Assembly: GCF_000407565.1 (NCBI RefSeq)
Contig: NZ_ASWI01000001.1
Location: forward strand, 1 to 64,000
From: Enterococcus cecorum DSM 20682 = ATCC 43198
GTDB taxonomy: Bacteria; Bacillota; Bacilli; Lactobacillales; Enterococcaceae
Length of the DNA: 64,000 bases
Direction: 5' to 3'
A model generated the notes under the pieces. The model saw only the letters and a program-made list of their open reading frames with translations. It had not been told where the DNA came from and did not search any database. A program made the position numbers and the translations under genes. Shown here piece after piece: positions 1 through 7,150 of this stretch (position 1 is the first letter of the stretch; each line of letters starts with the position of its first letter).

Positions 1-27
1 CCCTGTGAGGGTAGGACGTCGCCACGC
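1..27 (+). rRNA. rrf: 5S rRNA, 3' end only
   Basis: The window opens inside a 5S rRNA gene. The last bases, ending GTCGCCACGC, match the usual Firmicutes 5S 3' terminus, whose GCCAC pairs with the 5' GTGGC that lies outside the window. The tRNA genes follow after 6 bases, as is normal behind an rRNA operon. Confidence 0.85.
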
Positions 28-33
28 TATAAT

Positions 34-106
34 GGAGGTTTAGCTCAGCTGGGAGAGCATCTGCCTTACAAGCAGAGGGTCAGCGGTTCGATCCCGTTAA
101 CCTCCA
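34..106 (+). tRNA. tRNA-Val (UAC)
   Basis: Full cloverleaf of 73 nt with acceptor GGAGGTT pairing AACCTCC and anticodon TAC. No CCA is encoded, which holds for nearly every tRNA in this cluster. First tRNA after the 5S gene. Confidence 0.95.
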
Positions 107-109
107 TAT

Positions 110-182
110 GAGTCGTTAGCTCAGTTGGTAGAGCATCTGACTTTTAATCAGAGGGTCACAGGTTCGAGCCCTGTACGACTCA
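110..182 (+). tRNA. tRNA-Lys (UUU)
   Basis: Cloverleaf of 73 nt, acceptor GAGTCGT/ACGACTC, anticodon TTT. It begins only 3 bases after the preceding tRNA, so both are processed from one transcript. Confidence 0.95.
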
Positions 183-193
183 TACTCATATTT

Positions 194-275
194 GCGGGTG
201 TGGCGGAATTGGCAGACGCACTAGATTTAGGATCTAGCGCCTAACGGCGTGGGGGTTCAAGTCCCTTCACCCGCA
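194..275 (+). tRNA. tRNA-Leu (UAG)
   Basis: Class II tRNA of 82 nt with a long variable arm, acceptor GCGGGTG/CACCCGC, anticodon TAG. Confidence 0.95.
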
Positions 276-283
276 TAACTTTA

Positions 284-356
284 GCCGGCTTAGCTCAGTT
301 GGTAGAGCATCTGATTTGTAATCAGAGGGTCGAGGGTTCAAGTCCTTTAGCCGGCA
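284..356 (+). tRNA. tRNA-Thr (UGU)
   Basis: Cloverleaf of 73 nt, acceptor GCCGGCT/AGCCGGC, anticodon TGT. Confidence 0.95.
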
Positions 357-361
357 TTTAC

Positions 362-433
362 GCGGAAATAGCTCAGTGGTAGAGCACCACCTTGCCAAGG
401 TGGGGGTCGCGGGTTCGAAACCCGTTTTCCGCT
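362..433 (+). tRNA. tRNA-Gly (GCC)
   Basis: Cloverleaf of 72 nt, acceptor GCGGAAA/TTTCCGC, discriminator T, anticodon GCC. Confidence 0.95.
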
Positions 434-443
434 TTACTATTAT

Positions 444-529
444 GCCGGGGTGGCGGAACTGGCAGACGCACAGGACTTAAAATCCTGCGGTGAGTGATCA
501 CCGTACCGGTTCGATTCCGGTCCTCGGCA
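444..529 (+). tRNA. tRNA-Leu (UAA)
   Basis: Class II tRNA of 86 nt with long variable arm, acceptor GCCGGGG/CCTCGGC with one G-T pair, anticodon TAA. Confidence 0.95.
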
Positions 530-540
530 TTCTTAGTAAT

Positions 541-614
541 GCGCCCATAGCTCAATTGGATAGAGTGTTTGACTACGGATCAAAAGGTTAGGGGTTCGAC
601 TCCTCTTGGGCGCG
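541..614 (+). tRNA. tRNA-Arg (ACG)
   Basis: Cloverleaf of 74 nt, acceptor GCGCCCA/TGGGCGC, discriminator G, anticodon ACG, which needs deamination to inosine to read CGC and CGA. Confidence 0.95.
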
Positions 615-625
615 TAAATAAATAA

Positions 626-699
626 CGGGAAGTAGCTCAGCTTGGTAGAGCACTTGGTTTGGGACCAAGGGGTCGCAGGTTCGAATCCTGTCTTCCCGA
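626..699 (+). tRNA. tRNA-Pro (UGG)
   Basis: Cloverleaf of 74 nt, acceptor CGGGAAG/CTTCCCG, anticodon TGG. Confidence 0.95.
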
Positions 700-711
700 T
701 AATGAATATAA

Positions 712-784
712 GGGGCCTTAGCTCAGCTGGGAGAGCGCCTGCTTTGCACGCAGGAGGTCAGCGGTTCGATCCCGCTAGGCTCCA
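712..784 (+). tRNA. tRNA-Ala (UGC)
   Basis: Cloverleaf of 73 nt, acceptor GGGGCCT/AGGCTCC with one G-T pair, anticodon TGC. Confidence 0.95.
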
Positions 785-805
785 TTCATTTGAAAAAATG
801 AATAT

Positions 806-879
806 CGCGGTGTAGCTCAGCTGGCTAGAGCGTCCGGTTCATACCCGGGAGGTCGGGGGTTCGATCCCCTTCGCCGCGA
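806..879 (+). tRNA. tRNA-Met (CAU), elongator
   Basis: Cloverleaf of 74 nt, anticodon CAT in the loop TTCATAC, fully paired acceptor CGCGGTG/CGCCGCG. It sits between Ala and the second CAU tRNA, the place of the elongator Met in the equivalent Bacillus tRNA cluster. Which of the two non-initiator CAU tRNAs is Met and which is Ile2 is judged from family resemblance. Confidence 0.8.
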
Positions 880-890
880 TTTAAGAGCCT

Positions 891-964
891 GGACCTTTAG
901 CTCAGTTGGTTAGAGCAGACGGCTCATAACCGTCCGGTCGTAGGTTCGAGTCCTACAAGGTCCA
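891..964 (+). tRNA. tRNA-Ile2 (CAU, lysidine-modified) likely
   Basis: Cloverleaf of 74 nt, acceptor GGACCTT/AAGGTCC, anticodon CAT. Its body resembles known Gram-positive tRNA-Ile whose C34 becomes lysidine by TilS and then reads AUA. It could be annotated as a second Met; the sequence alone does not settle the modification. Confidence 0.75.
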
Positions 965-985
965 TTGGTGACATTGTACAGTTTC

Positions 986-1075
986 GGAGGATTACCCAAG
1001 TCCGGCTGAAGGGAACGGTCTTGAAAACCGTCAGGCGGGTAAAACCGTGCAAGGGTTCGAATCCCTTATCCTCCT
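986..1075 (+). tRNA. tRNA-Ser (UGA), copy 1
   Basis: Class II tRNA of 90 nt, acceptor GGAGGAT/ATCCTCC, anticodon TGA. The discriminator base is T instead of the G seen in the Ser(GCU) gene at 2032. It opens the first of two duplicated tRNA blocks; the second copy at 1576 is identical in the gene body. Confidence 0.93.
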
Positions 1076-1085
1076 TTCATATTAT

Positions 1086-1159
<74 letters not shown>

Positions 1160-1176
1160 TTAAAAACTAAAATTAG

Positions 1177-1249
1177 GGTTCCGTGGTGTAGGGGTTAACA
1201 TGCCTGCCTGTCACGCAGGAGATCGCGGGTTCAAATCCCGTCGGGACCG
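1177..1249 (+). tRNA. tRNA-Asp (GUC), copy 1
   Basis: 73 nt, acceptor GGTTCCG/CGGGACC with one T-G pair, discriminator G, anticodon GTC. Repeated at 1765. Confidence 0.95.
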
Positions 1250-1252
1250 TAT

Positions 1253-1325
1253 GGCTCGGTAGCTCAGTTGGTAGAGCAATGGATTGAAGCTCCATGTGTC
1301 GGCAGTTCGATTCTGTCCCGCGCCA
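1253..1325 (+). tRNA. tRNA-Phe (GAA) with a mismatched acceptor stem
   Basis: 73 nt, anticodon GAA, otherwise normal arms. The acceptor 5' strand is GGCTCGG but the 3' strand is CCGCGCC, so the fourth pair is T opposite C where the usual sequence would have A. This is the only Phe gene in the window; the second tRNA block lacks it. It may be slightly weakened or a decaying copy. Confidence 0.85.
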
Positions 1326-1328
1326 TTT

Positions 1329-1399
1329 GCGGGTGTAGTTTAGTGGTAAAACTACAGCCTTCCAAGCTGTTGTCGCGAGTTCGATTCTCGTCACCCGCT
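1329..1399 (+). tRNA. tRNA-Gly (UCC), copy 1
   Basis: 71 nt, acceptor GCGGGTG/CACCCGC, discriminator T, anticodon TCC. Repeated at 1842. Confidence 0.95.
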
Positions 1400-1413
1400 T
1401 TAGTTTTTATTAT

Positions 1414-1487
<74 letters not shown>

Positions 1488-1495
1488 TTTTTCTT

Positions 1496-1567
1496 GGTCC
1501 GTTGGTCAAGTGGTTAAGACACCGCCCTTTCACGGCGGTAACACGGGTTCGAATCCCGTACGGATCA
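1496..1567 (+). tRNA. tRNA-Glu (UUC), copy 1
   Basis: 72 nt, acceptor GGTCCGT/ACGGATC with one G-T pair, anticodon TTC. Repeated at 2129. Confidence 0.95.
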
Positions 1568-1575
1568 TATTTTTT

Positions 1576-1665
1576 GGAGGATTACCCAAGTCCGGCTGAA
1601 GGGAACGGTCTTGAAAACCGTCAGGCGGGTAAAACCGTGCAAGGGTTCGAATCCCTTATCCTCCT
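1576..1665 (+). tRNA. tRNA-Ser (UGA), copy 2
   Basis: Identical to the gene at 986, including the T discriminator. It starts the second duplicated block. Confidence 0.93.
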
Positions 1666-1675
1666 TTAACATTAT

Positions 1676-1749
<74 letters not shown>

Positions 1750-1764
1750 TTAAAACTAAATGAG

Positions 1765-1837
1765 GGTTCCGTGGTGTAGGGGTTAACATGCCTGCCTGTC
1801 ACGCAGGAGATCGCGGGTTCAAATCCCGTCGGGACCG
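1765..1837 (+). tRNA. tRNA-Asp (GUC), copy 2
   Basis: Same body as the gene at 1177. It is directly followed by CCA (1838-1840), unlike copy 1. This CCA matches the end of the tRNA-Phe that is missing here, so it is probably a deletion scar and not an original encoded CCA. Confidence 0.95.
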
Positions 1838-1841
1838 CCAT

Positions 1842-1912
1842 GCGGGTGTAGTTTAGTGGTAAAACTACAGCCTTCCAAGCTGTTGTCGCGAGTTCGATTC
1901 TCGTCACCCGCT
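1842..1912 (+). tRNA. tRNA-Gly (UCC), copy 2
   Basis: Same sequence as the gene at 1329, anticodon TCC. Confidence 0.95.
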
Positions 1913-1925
1913 TTAGTTTTATTAT

Positions 1926-1999
<74 letters not shown>

Positions 2000-2031
2000 T
2001 TTTATATCAATTACCATACATAATTGGTATT

Positions 2032-2119
2032 GGGGAAGTACTCAAGTGGCTGAAGAGGCGCCCCTGCTAAGGGTGTAGGTCGGGAAACTGGCGCGAGGGT
2101 TCAAATCCCTCCTTCTCCG
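2032..2119 (+). tRNA. tRNA-Ser (GCU)
   Basis: Class II tRNA of 88 nt, acceptor GGGGAAG/CTTCTCC with one G-T pair, discriminator G, anticodon GCT. Present only in the second block, between Ile and Glu. Confidence 0.93.
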
Positions 2120-2128
2120 TAATATATT

Positions 2129-2200
2129 GGTCCGTTGGTCAAGTGGTTAAGACACCGCCCTTTCACGGCGGTAACACGGGTTCGAATCCCGTACGGATCA
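2129..2200 (+). tRNA. tRNA-Glu (UUC), copy 2
   Basis: Same sequence as the gene at 1496. Last tRNA of the cluster; a terminator follows. Confidence 0.95.
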
Positions 2201-2207
2201 TGCGTTG

Positions 2208-2238
2208 GAAGTGATGGCTATATCACTTCTATTTTTTT
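2208..2238 (+). terminator. terminator of the rRNA-tRNA operon
   Basis: Perfect 8-bp stem GAAGTGAT/ATCACTTC with a 6-base loop, followed by seven T. Confidence 0.9.
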
Positions 2239-2442
2239 ATTCTTAATAATGTAAACGTTTTATATCGGGTGGAAATATTGTCTCGAAGATGAGATGAGTA
2301 TGGCTGTGAGCGTAATCCTAGGAATGTGATTACAGATTTAAAACGGCTGAATCCTATGGTAGAAAATTCAATAAGAAAGAAAATCCATCTGGGGACTGAA
2401 GGAAATTTGATACGAAGTGTGTTATACTTTAGCTAAGAGAAA

Positions 2443-2658
2443 ATGAAAGAAGTGAGTGTTATGCGTATTTTTGCATATATCTTATTGTCCCTTGGAATCT
2501 ATGAAGCTTATTTCGTGTCAAAAGCAATTTGTCTGGAAAAGAATGGCCAAAAACAAGAAGTAGCCATAGCCTTACCATTGGGGATTCCTCAGGGTTTGAT
2601 GTTTGTGGTTTTAATGTTCTTGCTAGGGATTAGTTTTCTATTACCTAGCTGTTGGTAA
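2443..2658 (+). CDS. small membrane protein, unknown
   Basis: The product is 71 aa from the first ATG, or 65 aa if translation starts at the second ATG (2461), which begins MRIFAYILLS and is preceded by AAGAAGTGAG. Two hydrophobic stretches, near the N-terminus and near residues 45-68, predict a small two-pass membrane protein with a short charged loop (EKNGQKQE). I do not recognise a family. It is followed 23 bases later by another small gene on the same strand, so the two may be co-transcribed up to the hairpin at 3003. Confidence 0.6.
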   Translation: MKEVSVMRIFAYILLSLGIYEAYFVSKAICLEKNGQKQEVAIALPLGIPQGLMFVVLMFLLGISFLLPSCW

Positions 2659-2681
2659 TGAAATAGAAATGGGGCAATGAA

Positions 2682-2999
2682 ATGTCTGAAATGAAATTGG
2701 GGATTCGTTATCTTGAAGAATTGCAAAAAGCTTTTAGTCATCGTTTGTTGCAGACAAGTGATGAAATCAAGTTTGCTGAAAGTTTGAAGGATTGTTTAAA
2801 ACAAGTGAAGCAACAAGAAAAAGTAGATAATCGCTACTATATTTCCTTTGAACGCTTTTATCAACAAGCAAGCCTATTGATTGGGTTATCGACCTTACAA
2901 TTATCAGATGAGGAAAAGCAAGATTGGTTAGCCTTTAGAAAATGGCATGAGGAAGTGGTTAAACCTAATCTACACTTATATGGCCCGGTAATCATCTAA
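2682..2999 (+). CDS. hypothetical protein, mostly helical, 105 aa
   Basis: The product is soluble, charged and appears largely alpha-helical, with no signal peptide or membrane segment. The start has a weak site (GGGGCAATGAA). The size and helical character recall small bacteriocin-immunity or regulatory proteins, but no motif supports a function. It ends immediately before a strong hairpin shared with the convergent response-regulator gene. Confidence 0.65.
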   Translation: MSEMKLGIRYLEELQKAFSHRLLQTSDEIKFAESLKDCLKQVKQQEKVDNRYYISFERFYQQASLLIGLSTLQLSDEEKQDWLAFRKWHEEVVKPNLHLYGPVII

Positions 3000-3002
3000 C
3001 AA

Positions 3003-3036
3003 AGAGCACGTTAGTCTAAATCTAGCGTGCTCTTTT
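3003..3036. terminator. bidirectional terminator
   Basis: 12-bp stem (3003-3014 with 3022-3033, one G-T pair) and T-run on the right, A-rich flank on the left. It separates the convergent genes ending at 2999 and 3035. Confidence 0.85.
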
Positions 3037-3739
3037 AAGTTTCTAGTTTGTTGAGAAAAGTGGGAATTTGACTTTCTTGCAAGTGATAGCGTTGATAAGG
3101 GCGTCCAACTTTGAGATAGATAGTTTCGCTGGTCAGGATTTGATGTTGCTCGAGAAATTGGATATATTTACGAATCGAGACATGGGAAAGTGACAATTCA
3201 GTAGCTAGTTCCTGAATAGTAAAGCTTGTTTGGCGATTTTTTAGATGATTGAGTATCTGGATTAAGGTATCTTTGCTCAAGCCTTTCTCAATTTCAATGG
3301 TGGGATTATTTGTCACTGTAGGCTGAAAAAGCGCATCTAGACTAGCTTGGTCGATGAATTCTTGTTGGAGCATGCTTCGTTTTTGTTGCCACTTCTGGAT
3401 TGCTTGCTGGAATCGTTCGAAGGTAAAGGGTTTAATTAGATAATCAATCACGCCAGCTTGCAAGGCTTGTTGGGCGAATTGGCTCTGAGTTGCTGCACTA
3501 ATAATAATCACATCTGGAACCTTTGTGAGCCCATCGATTTCACTAAGCAAATCTAATCCATGCGCCCCATTTAGATGAATATCCAGTAAAATCAGGTCAA
3601 TCGCATTGCTCTTTAAAAATTGCCGTGCTTCATCTAAGTCTTTGCCGACCACTATTTGAAACGTCGCGTCGATTTTTTGTAAATAGCCTTGATGAATGCG
3701 TTGAATCAAGGGCTCATCTTCAATCATCAGTATCTTCAT
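3035..3739 (-). CDS. CitB/DcuR-type response regulator
   Basis: A cytoplasmic two-component response regulator of 234 aa. The receiver domain (residues 1-120) has the acidic pair E7-D8, phospho-acceptor D53 in LLDIHL and K103 in LIKPF. The C-terminal half carries a helix-turn-helix region around residues 165-215, as in the CitB/DcuR/MalR group that responds to C4-dicarboxylates or citrate. It overlaps the sensor gene by 4 bases (ATGA), so the pair is translationally coupled. Divergent transcription from the fumarate-reductase-like gene at 5416 suggests that gene as a target; this is inference. Confidence 0.85.
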   Translation of the reverse strand: MKILMIEDEPLIQRIHQGYLQKIDATFQIVVGKDLDEARQFLKSNAIDLILLDIHLNGAHGLDLLSEIDGLTKVPDVIIISAATQSQFAQQALQAGVIDYLIKPFTFERFQQAIQKWQQKRSMLQQEFIDQASLDALFQPTVTNNPTIEIEKGLSKDTLIQILNHLKNRQTSFTIQELATELSLSHVSIRKYIQFLEQHQILTSETIYLKVGRPYQRYHLQESQIPTFLNKLET

Positions 3740-5256
3740 ATAATCCTCTTTTCTGTTATAAATTGAATCTTCAAATGAGCATCTACGCGGTGTAATTGCA
3801 TCTGGGTGTGTTCTTCATTTAGGATTTGTTTGAAAAATGCTTCACTTAATTTGTTTTGATAATCTTCAAGCTTTTGCGCACTAGCTTGAATCATTAAGGT
3901 AAGTATGAGATTTTGTGCGTCCTCTTGTAATTGTACTGCTAACTTCTCAGGGTAATTTTGACTGAAGATTTGCTGTGGGTAGTGATAAATTTTTAAGAGA
4001 TTCATCATGGTTTGACTGTCGGTAAATGCTATAATCTCCCCCAAGATATCAAACTCACTCGCAACTTTAGCTTCAAGAAGTTGTTGCTGCCAATATACTA
4101 AAAAGCTTGCTAATATCGGATTTTTAATGAGTAGACTGACTTTTTCACTGAAAGCCTGAGTCATGTCTAATTGTTGTGCTAGAAAATCTTTCAATTGCTC
4201 ATATTCGCCCAATTCTGTTAACCCGTATAAAATATGCATCTGGTTGAGATAATCATGGGTATGGGTTTGCAAGGTTTTTGCAAATTGCTGCGTCGATTGC
4301 AGTTGATGTGCCAAAAATAGGGTTTCGGTCGCATTTTTTAGTACAACCAAATGTCCGACCAACTTACCTTTCACTTCAATTGGTGCAATCGAAACAAAGT
4401 AAGCTTGTCCGTTTTGCTGATAATATTGTTCTTGACGTTTATGAAAATCAAGTTGCGTGGACTCTTGAATCAAATCAGTCCAGGGATGTCCGACTAAACT
4501 TTGATTGAATAATCCGAGTTGTTGCGCTAAATGTTCAGCCTGATGATTGGCTAGTAAAATATTTTGATTCAAATCAAGAACTAAGACTATATCTTTGGTT
4601 TCATTAATCATGGCGTTGCGTTCTTCTAAAAGGCGGGCAATTTCTTTAGGCTCAAGATTATGTAGCTGTCCCTTGAGATGATAGGCCAGTCCAAATGCCA
4701 CCCCTAGACCAATTAATAGACTCAGTAAAAGACTCCATTGATAATCATATAGTGTTTGGCGAACCATTTGCTTTAAACTAACCAACTTGATGCCCAGTGC
4801 GACAACGCCAATTTGCTTACCTTGATGCTTCACAGGCACAAAGACCCGTAACGAACGCCCCAGAGAACCCTTGCTGATAGAATGCGTAACTTTTCCTTGC
4901 AAGGCTTGCTTTTCGTCGCCTCCTTCAAAACTTTGCCCAATTTTATCTGGATTAGGGTGCGTGAGGCGAATACTATGATTATCCATCAAAACAATGAAAT
5001 CCAGATGGTGATTTTTCGTGATTTGTAACAATTTTCGCTGCAAAGGTAGTGGGGCTTGTTTTTGTTCTAAGGCTGAAATGATATCCTCTTGTTTAGCGAG
5101 TTCGTGACCAAGCGTAGTGAGATTGTCGATTTGTTGCGTTTGAGTTTGCTTGGTGACATCGCGCATTAAAAATAGATAAAAACTCGTAGCTAAAACTAGA
5201 ATCACCCCGATAAAAGTCAGTGATAAAAGCGTAAATAAGCGAATTCCTTTCTTCAT
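3736..5256 (-). CDS. CitA/DcuS-like sensor kinase with degenerate ATPase domain
   Basis: Membrane sensor of the CitA/DcuS family, 506 aa from the ATG at 5256, which has GGGAGGT upstream; an earlier ATG (5277) lacks such a site. Order: N-terminal membrane helix, extracellular PAS-like sensor (about 30-170), second helix (about 172-195), cytoplasmic PAS (about 215-325), then an H-box like THDYLNQMHILYGL with the phospho-acceptor His. The region after it should hold the ATP-binding domain with NxxxNA and DxGxG motifs, but I find neither, only a short degenerate tail ending TEKRII. The partner regulator keeps its key residues. It may work as a pseudokinase or need another kinase. Confidence 0.85.
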   Translation of the reverse strand: MKKGIRLFTLLSLTFIGVILVLATSFYLFLMRDVTKQTQTQQIDNLTTLGHELAKQEDIISALEQKQAPLPLQRKLLQITKNHHLDFIVLMDNHSIRLTHPNPDKIGQSFEGGDEKQALQGKVTHSISKGSLGRSLRVFVPVKHQGKQIGVVALGIKLVSLKQMVRQTLYDYQWSLLLSLLIGLGVAFGLAYHLKGQLHNLEPKEIARLLEERNAMINETKDIVLVLDLNQNILLANHQAEHLAQQLGLFNQSLVGHPWTDLIQESTQLDFHKRQEQYYQQNGQAYFVSIAPIEVKGKLVGHLVVLKNATETLFLAHQLQSTQQFAKTLQTHTHDYLNQMHILYGLTELGEYEQLKDFLAQQLDMTQAFSEKVSLLIKNPILASFLVYWQQQLLEAKVASEFDILGEIIAFTDSQTMMNLLKIYHYPQQIFSQNYPEKLAVQLQEDAQNLILTLMIQASAQKLEDYQNKLSEAFFKQILNEEHTQMQLHRVDAHLKIQFITEKRII

Positions 5257-5415
5257 GTTTACCTCCCATTTCCTCATTAGTATAACATAAGCAGCAACGT
5301 ACTTAAATTAATTAAAAAAACTTTCCGAATATACTTGTAACCGTTAAACTAAGGATAGTTTTGCTGTCGAGATATTTGTGAAAGATAGCGCAAAAAGATG
5401 AAGGGGGAAATTTCA

Positions 5416-6921
5416 ATGAAAAAGTGGCTTTCAATTAGCTTATTAGCATGTTCAGCCTTACTTTTAACAGCATGTAACTCAGGAAAAAGCACGCAAACAA
5501 AGAGCACTACAACACAAAGCTCACAAGTAACATCGAGTGCTTCTAAAAACGGCTATACCGATCCAAAGGAATTAAAGGATAGCTATGATGTGATTATTGT
5601 CGGAGCTGGTGGTGCAGGAATGACCGCAGCGATTGAAGCCAAAGATGCTGGTTTAAATCCAGTTATCTTTGAAAAAATGCCGGTTGCAGGCGGAAACACA
5701 TCCAAATCATCAAGTGGAATGAATGCGGCTGGTTCAAAATTCCAAAAAGCCCAAGGAATTAACGATACGACAGATGCCTTTTATGAAGAAACGCTAAAAG
5801 GTGGGAAAGGTACAAACGATAAAGAATTATTGCGTTATTTTGTTGACCATTCTGCTGAAGCCATTGATTGGTTAGACCAAAATGGCATCAAATTAGATAA
5901 CTTAACAATTACTGGTGGAATGAGTGTGAAACGTACGCACCGCCCAACAGATGGTTCAGCAATCGGCGGGTATCTAGTGAAAGGTTTGGAACGCAATGTC
6001 GCTGAACGTAAAATTCCAATCTTTGTGAATGCGGATGTAAAAGACATTCATACGGACAATGGTGTGGTTGATGGTGTGAAAGTTCAAATTCAAGGCGAAA
6101 AAGCAAAAAATATCAAAGCTAAAGCCGTAATCGTGACGACAGGTGGTTATGGTGCAAGTAAAGAGATTTTAGCGAAATATCGTCCTGATTTGAAAGATTA
6201 TGTGACAACCAACTCTAAAGGTACAACGGGTGATGGGATTGCTTTAGTCGAAAAACTTGGCGGTCAAATCATTGATATGGATAAAGTGCAAATCCACCCA
6301 ACTGTTAACCAAGAAAAAGGAATTTTAATTGGAGAAGCAGTACGTGGTGAAGGTGCGATTTTAGTTGATGATGAAGGAAATCGTTTCGTTAATGAAATGG
6401 ATACGCGTGATAAAGTTTCGGCTGCAATCAATGCCTTACCGAAAAAACGTGCTTATCTTATCTTTGACCAAGGTGTAAGAAGCCGAGCAACTGCGATTGA
6501 ATTCTATGCCAAACAAGGTTATGTCAAAGAAGGCAAGACGGTGGCTGATTTAGCGAAAACGATCAAAGTACCAAAAGCCAACTTAGAAAAAGCTGTTGCA
6601 AATTGGAATAAGGCGGTTGAAAGCAAACAAGATAGTGAATTTAACCGTACAACAGCGATGGAGCATACTTTATCTACACCTAATTACTATGCCATTCAAA
6701 TTGCCCCAGGTGTCCACTACTCAATGGGTGGGGTGAAGATTAACACCAATACTGAAGTGTTAAACAAAGATAACCAACCAATTAAAGGATTATATGTGGC
6801 TGGTGAATTAGTAGGTGGTTTACATGGTGATAACCGAATCGGCGGTAACTCAGTAGCAGATATCGTGATTTTCGGTCGTCAAGCTGGACAACAAGCCGCA
6901 GCATTCGTCAAAGCGCAATAA
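5416..6921 (+). CDS. fumarate reductase-like flavoprotein, lipoprotein
   Basis: FAD-dependent reductase of the fumarate/urocanate reductase family, 501 aa. The start at 5416 follows AGGGGG; the longer frame adds six residues without need. A lipoprotein signal ends in the lipobox LLTAC, so it should be anchored outside the membrane. The dinucleotide motif GAGGAG lies near residue 65, the substrate-site pieces HRPTDGSA, MDTRDK and GVHYSMGG follow, and LHGDNRIGGNS near the C-terminus completes the FAD site. Residues 20-50 are a Ser/Thr-rich linker. No FMN-binding domain is present, although many extracellular homologues carry one. The electron donor is therefore unclear. It is probably controlled by the divergent two-component pair. 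Confidence 0.88.
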   Translation: MKKWLSISLLACSALLLTACNSGKSTQTKSTTTQSSQVTSSASKNGYTDPKELKDSYDVIIVGAGGAGMTAAIEAKDAGLNPVIFEKMPVAGGNTSKSSSGMNAAGSKFQKAQGINDTTDAFYEETLKGGKGTNDKELLRYFVDHSAEAIDWLDQNGIKLDNLTITGGMSVKRTHRPTDGSAIGGYLVKGLERNVAERKIPIFVNADVKDIHTDNGVVDGVKVQIQGEKAKNIKAKAVIVTTGGYGASKEILAKYRPDLKDYVTTNSKGTTGDGIALVEKLGGQIIDMDKVQIHPTVNQEKGILIGEAVRGEGAILVDDEGNRFVNEMDTRDKVSAAINALPKKRAYLIFDQGVRSRATAIEFYAKQGYVKEGKTVADLAKTIKVPKANLEKAVANWNKAVESKQDSEFNRTTAMEHTLSTPNYYAIQIAPGVHYSMGGVKINTNTEVLNKDNQPIKGLYVAGELVGGLHGDNRIGGNSVADIVIFGRQAGQQAAAFVKAQ

Positions 6922-6945
6922 TCATAAACTTCATTTTCATTGCAA

Positions 6946-6983
6946 AAAAGACCAAGCAGATAATTAGGTTTGCTTGGTCTTTT
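6946..6983. terminator. terminator after the flavoprotein gene
   Basis: 13-bp perfect stem AAAAGACCAAGCA/TGCTTGGTCTTTT, usable in both directions. Confidence 0.9.
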
Positions 6984-7060
6984 CCTGTTATCAGTGATTA
7001 TTTCCATCTATCACAGTTTGATTACAATTTGAAAAAAGTGCTTTCCTTTTAGGGTAAATC

Positions 7061-7069
7061 TGCTATAAT
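7061..7069 (+). promoter_or_regulatory. metK promoter, extended -10
   Basis: TGCTATAAT is a full extended -10 element (TGN plus TATAAT). No clear -35 is seen at the right distance. Transcription would begin about 7076, exactly where the riboswitch starts. Confidence 0.8.
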
Positions 7070-7075
7070 ACTATT

Positions 7076-7146
7076 CGTTGCAAGTTCCCGAAAGGATTCG
7101 CCTCTTTGCGAAGATGCCTTGTAACCGAATAATTTTAGGGGGAATA
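7076..7146 (+). promoter_or_regulatory. SMK box (SAM-III) riboswitch of metK
   Basis: The leader contains the SMK hallmarks: CAAGTTCCCGAAAGGAT, then a variable hairpin, then GATGCCTTGTAACCGAA, and finally the AGGGGG ribosome-binding site. The outer arm TTGCAAG pairs with CTTGTAA. In the known SMK family SAM binding pairs the Shine-Dalgarno with the anti-SD strand and shuts translation of SAM synthetase; the same arrangement in front of metK makes the call firm. Confidence 0.92.
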
Positions 7147-7150
7147 CTTC

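Noticed and set aside
1838-1840. Encoded CCA of the second tRNA-Asp as an ancestral feature
   Set aside because: The first Asp copy lacks it, and the same three bases end the Phe gene missing from this block, so a deletion scar is simpler.
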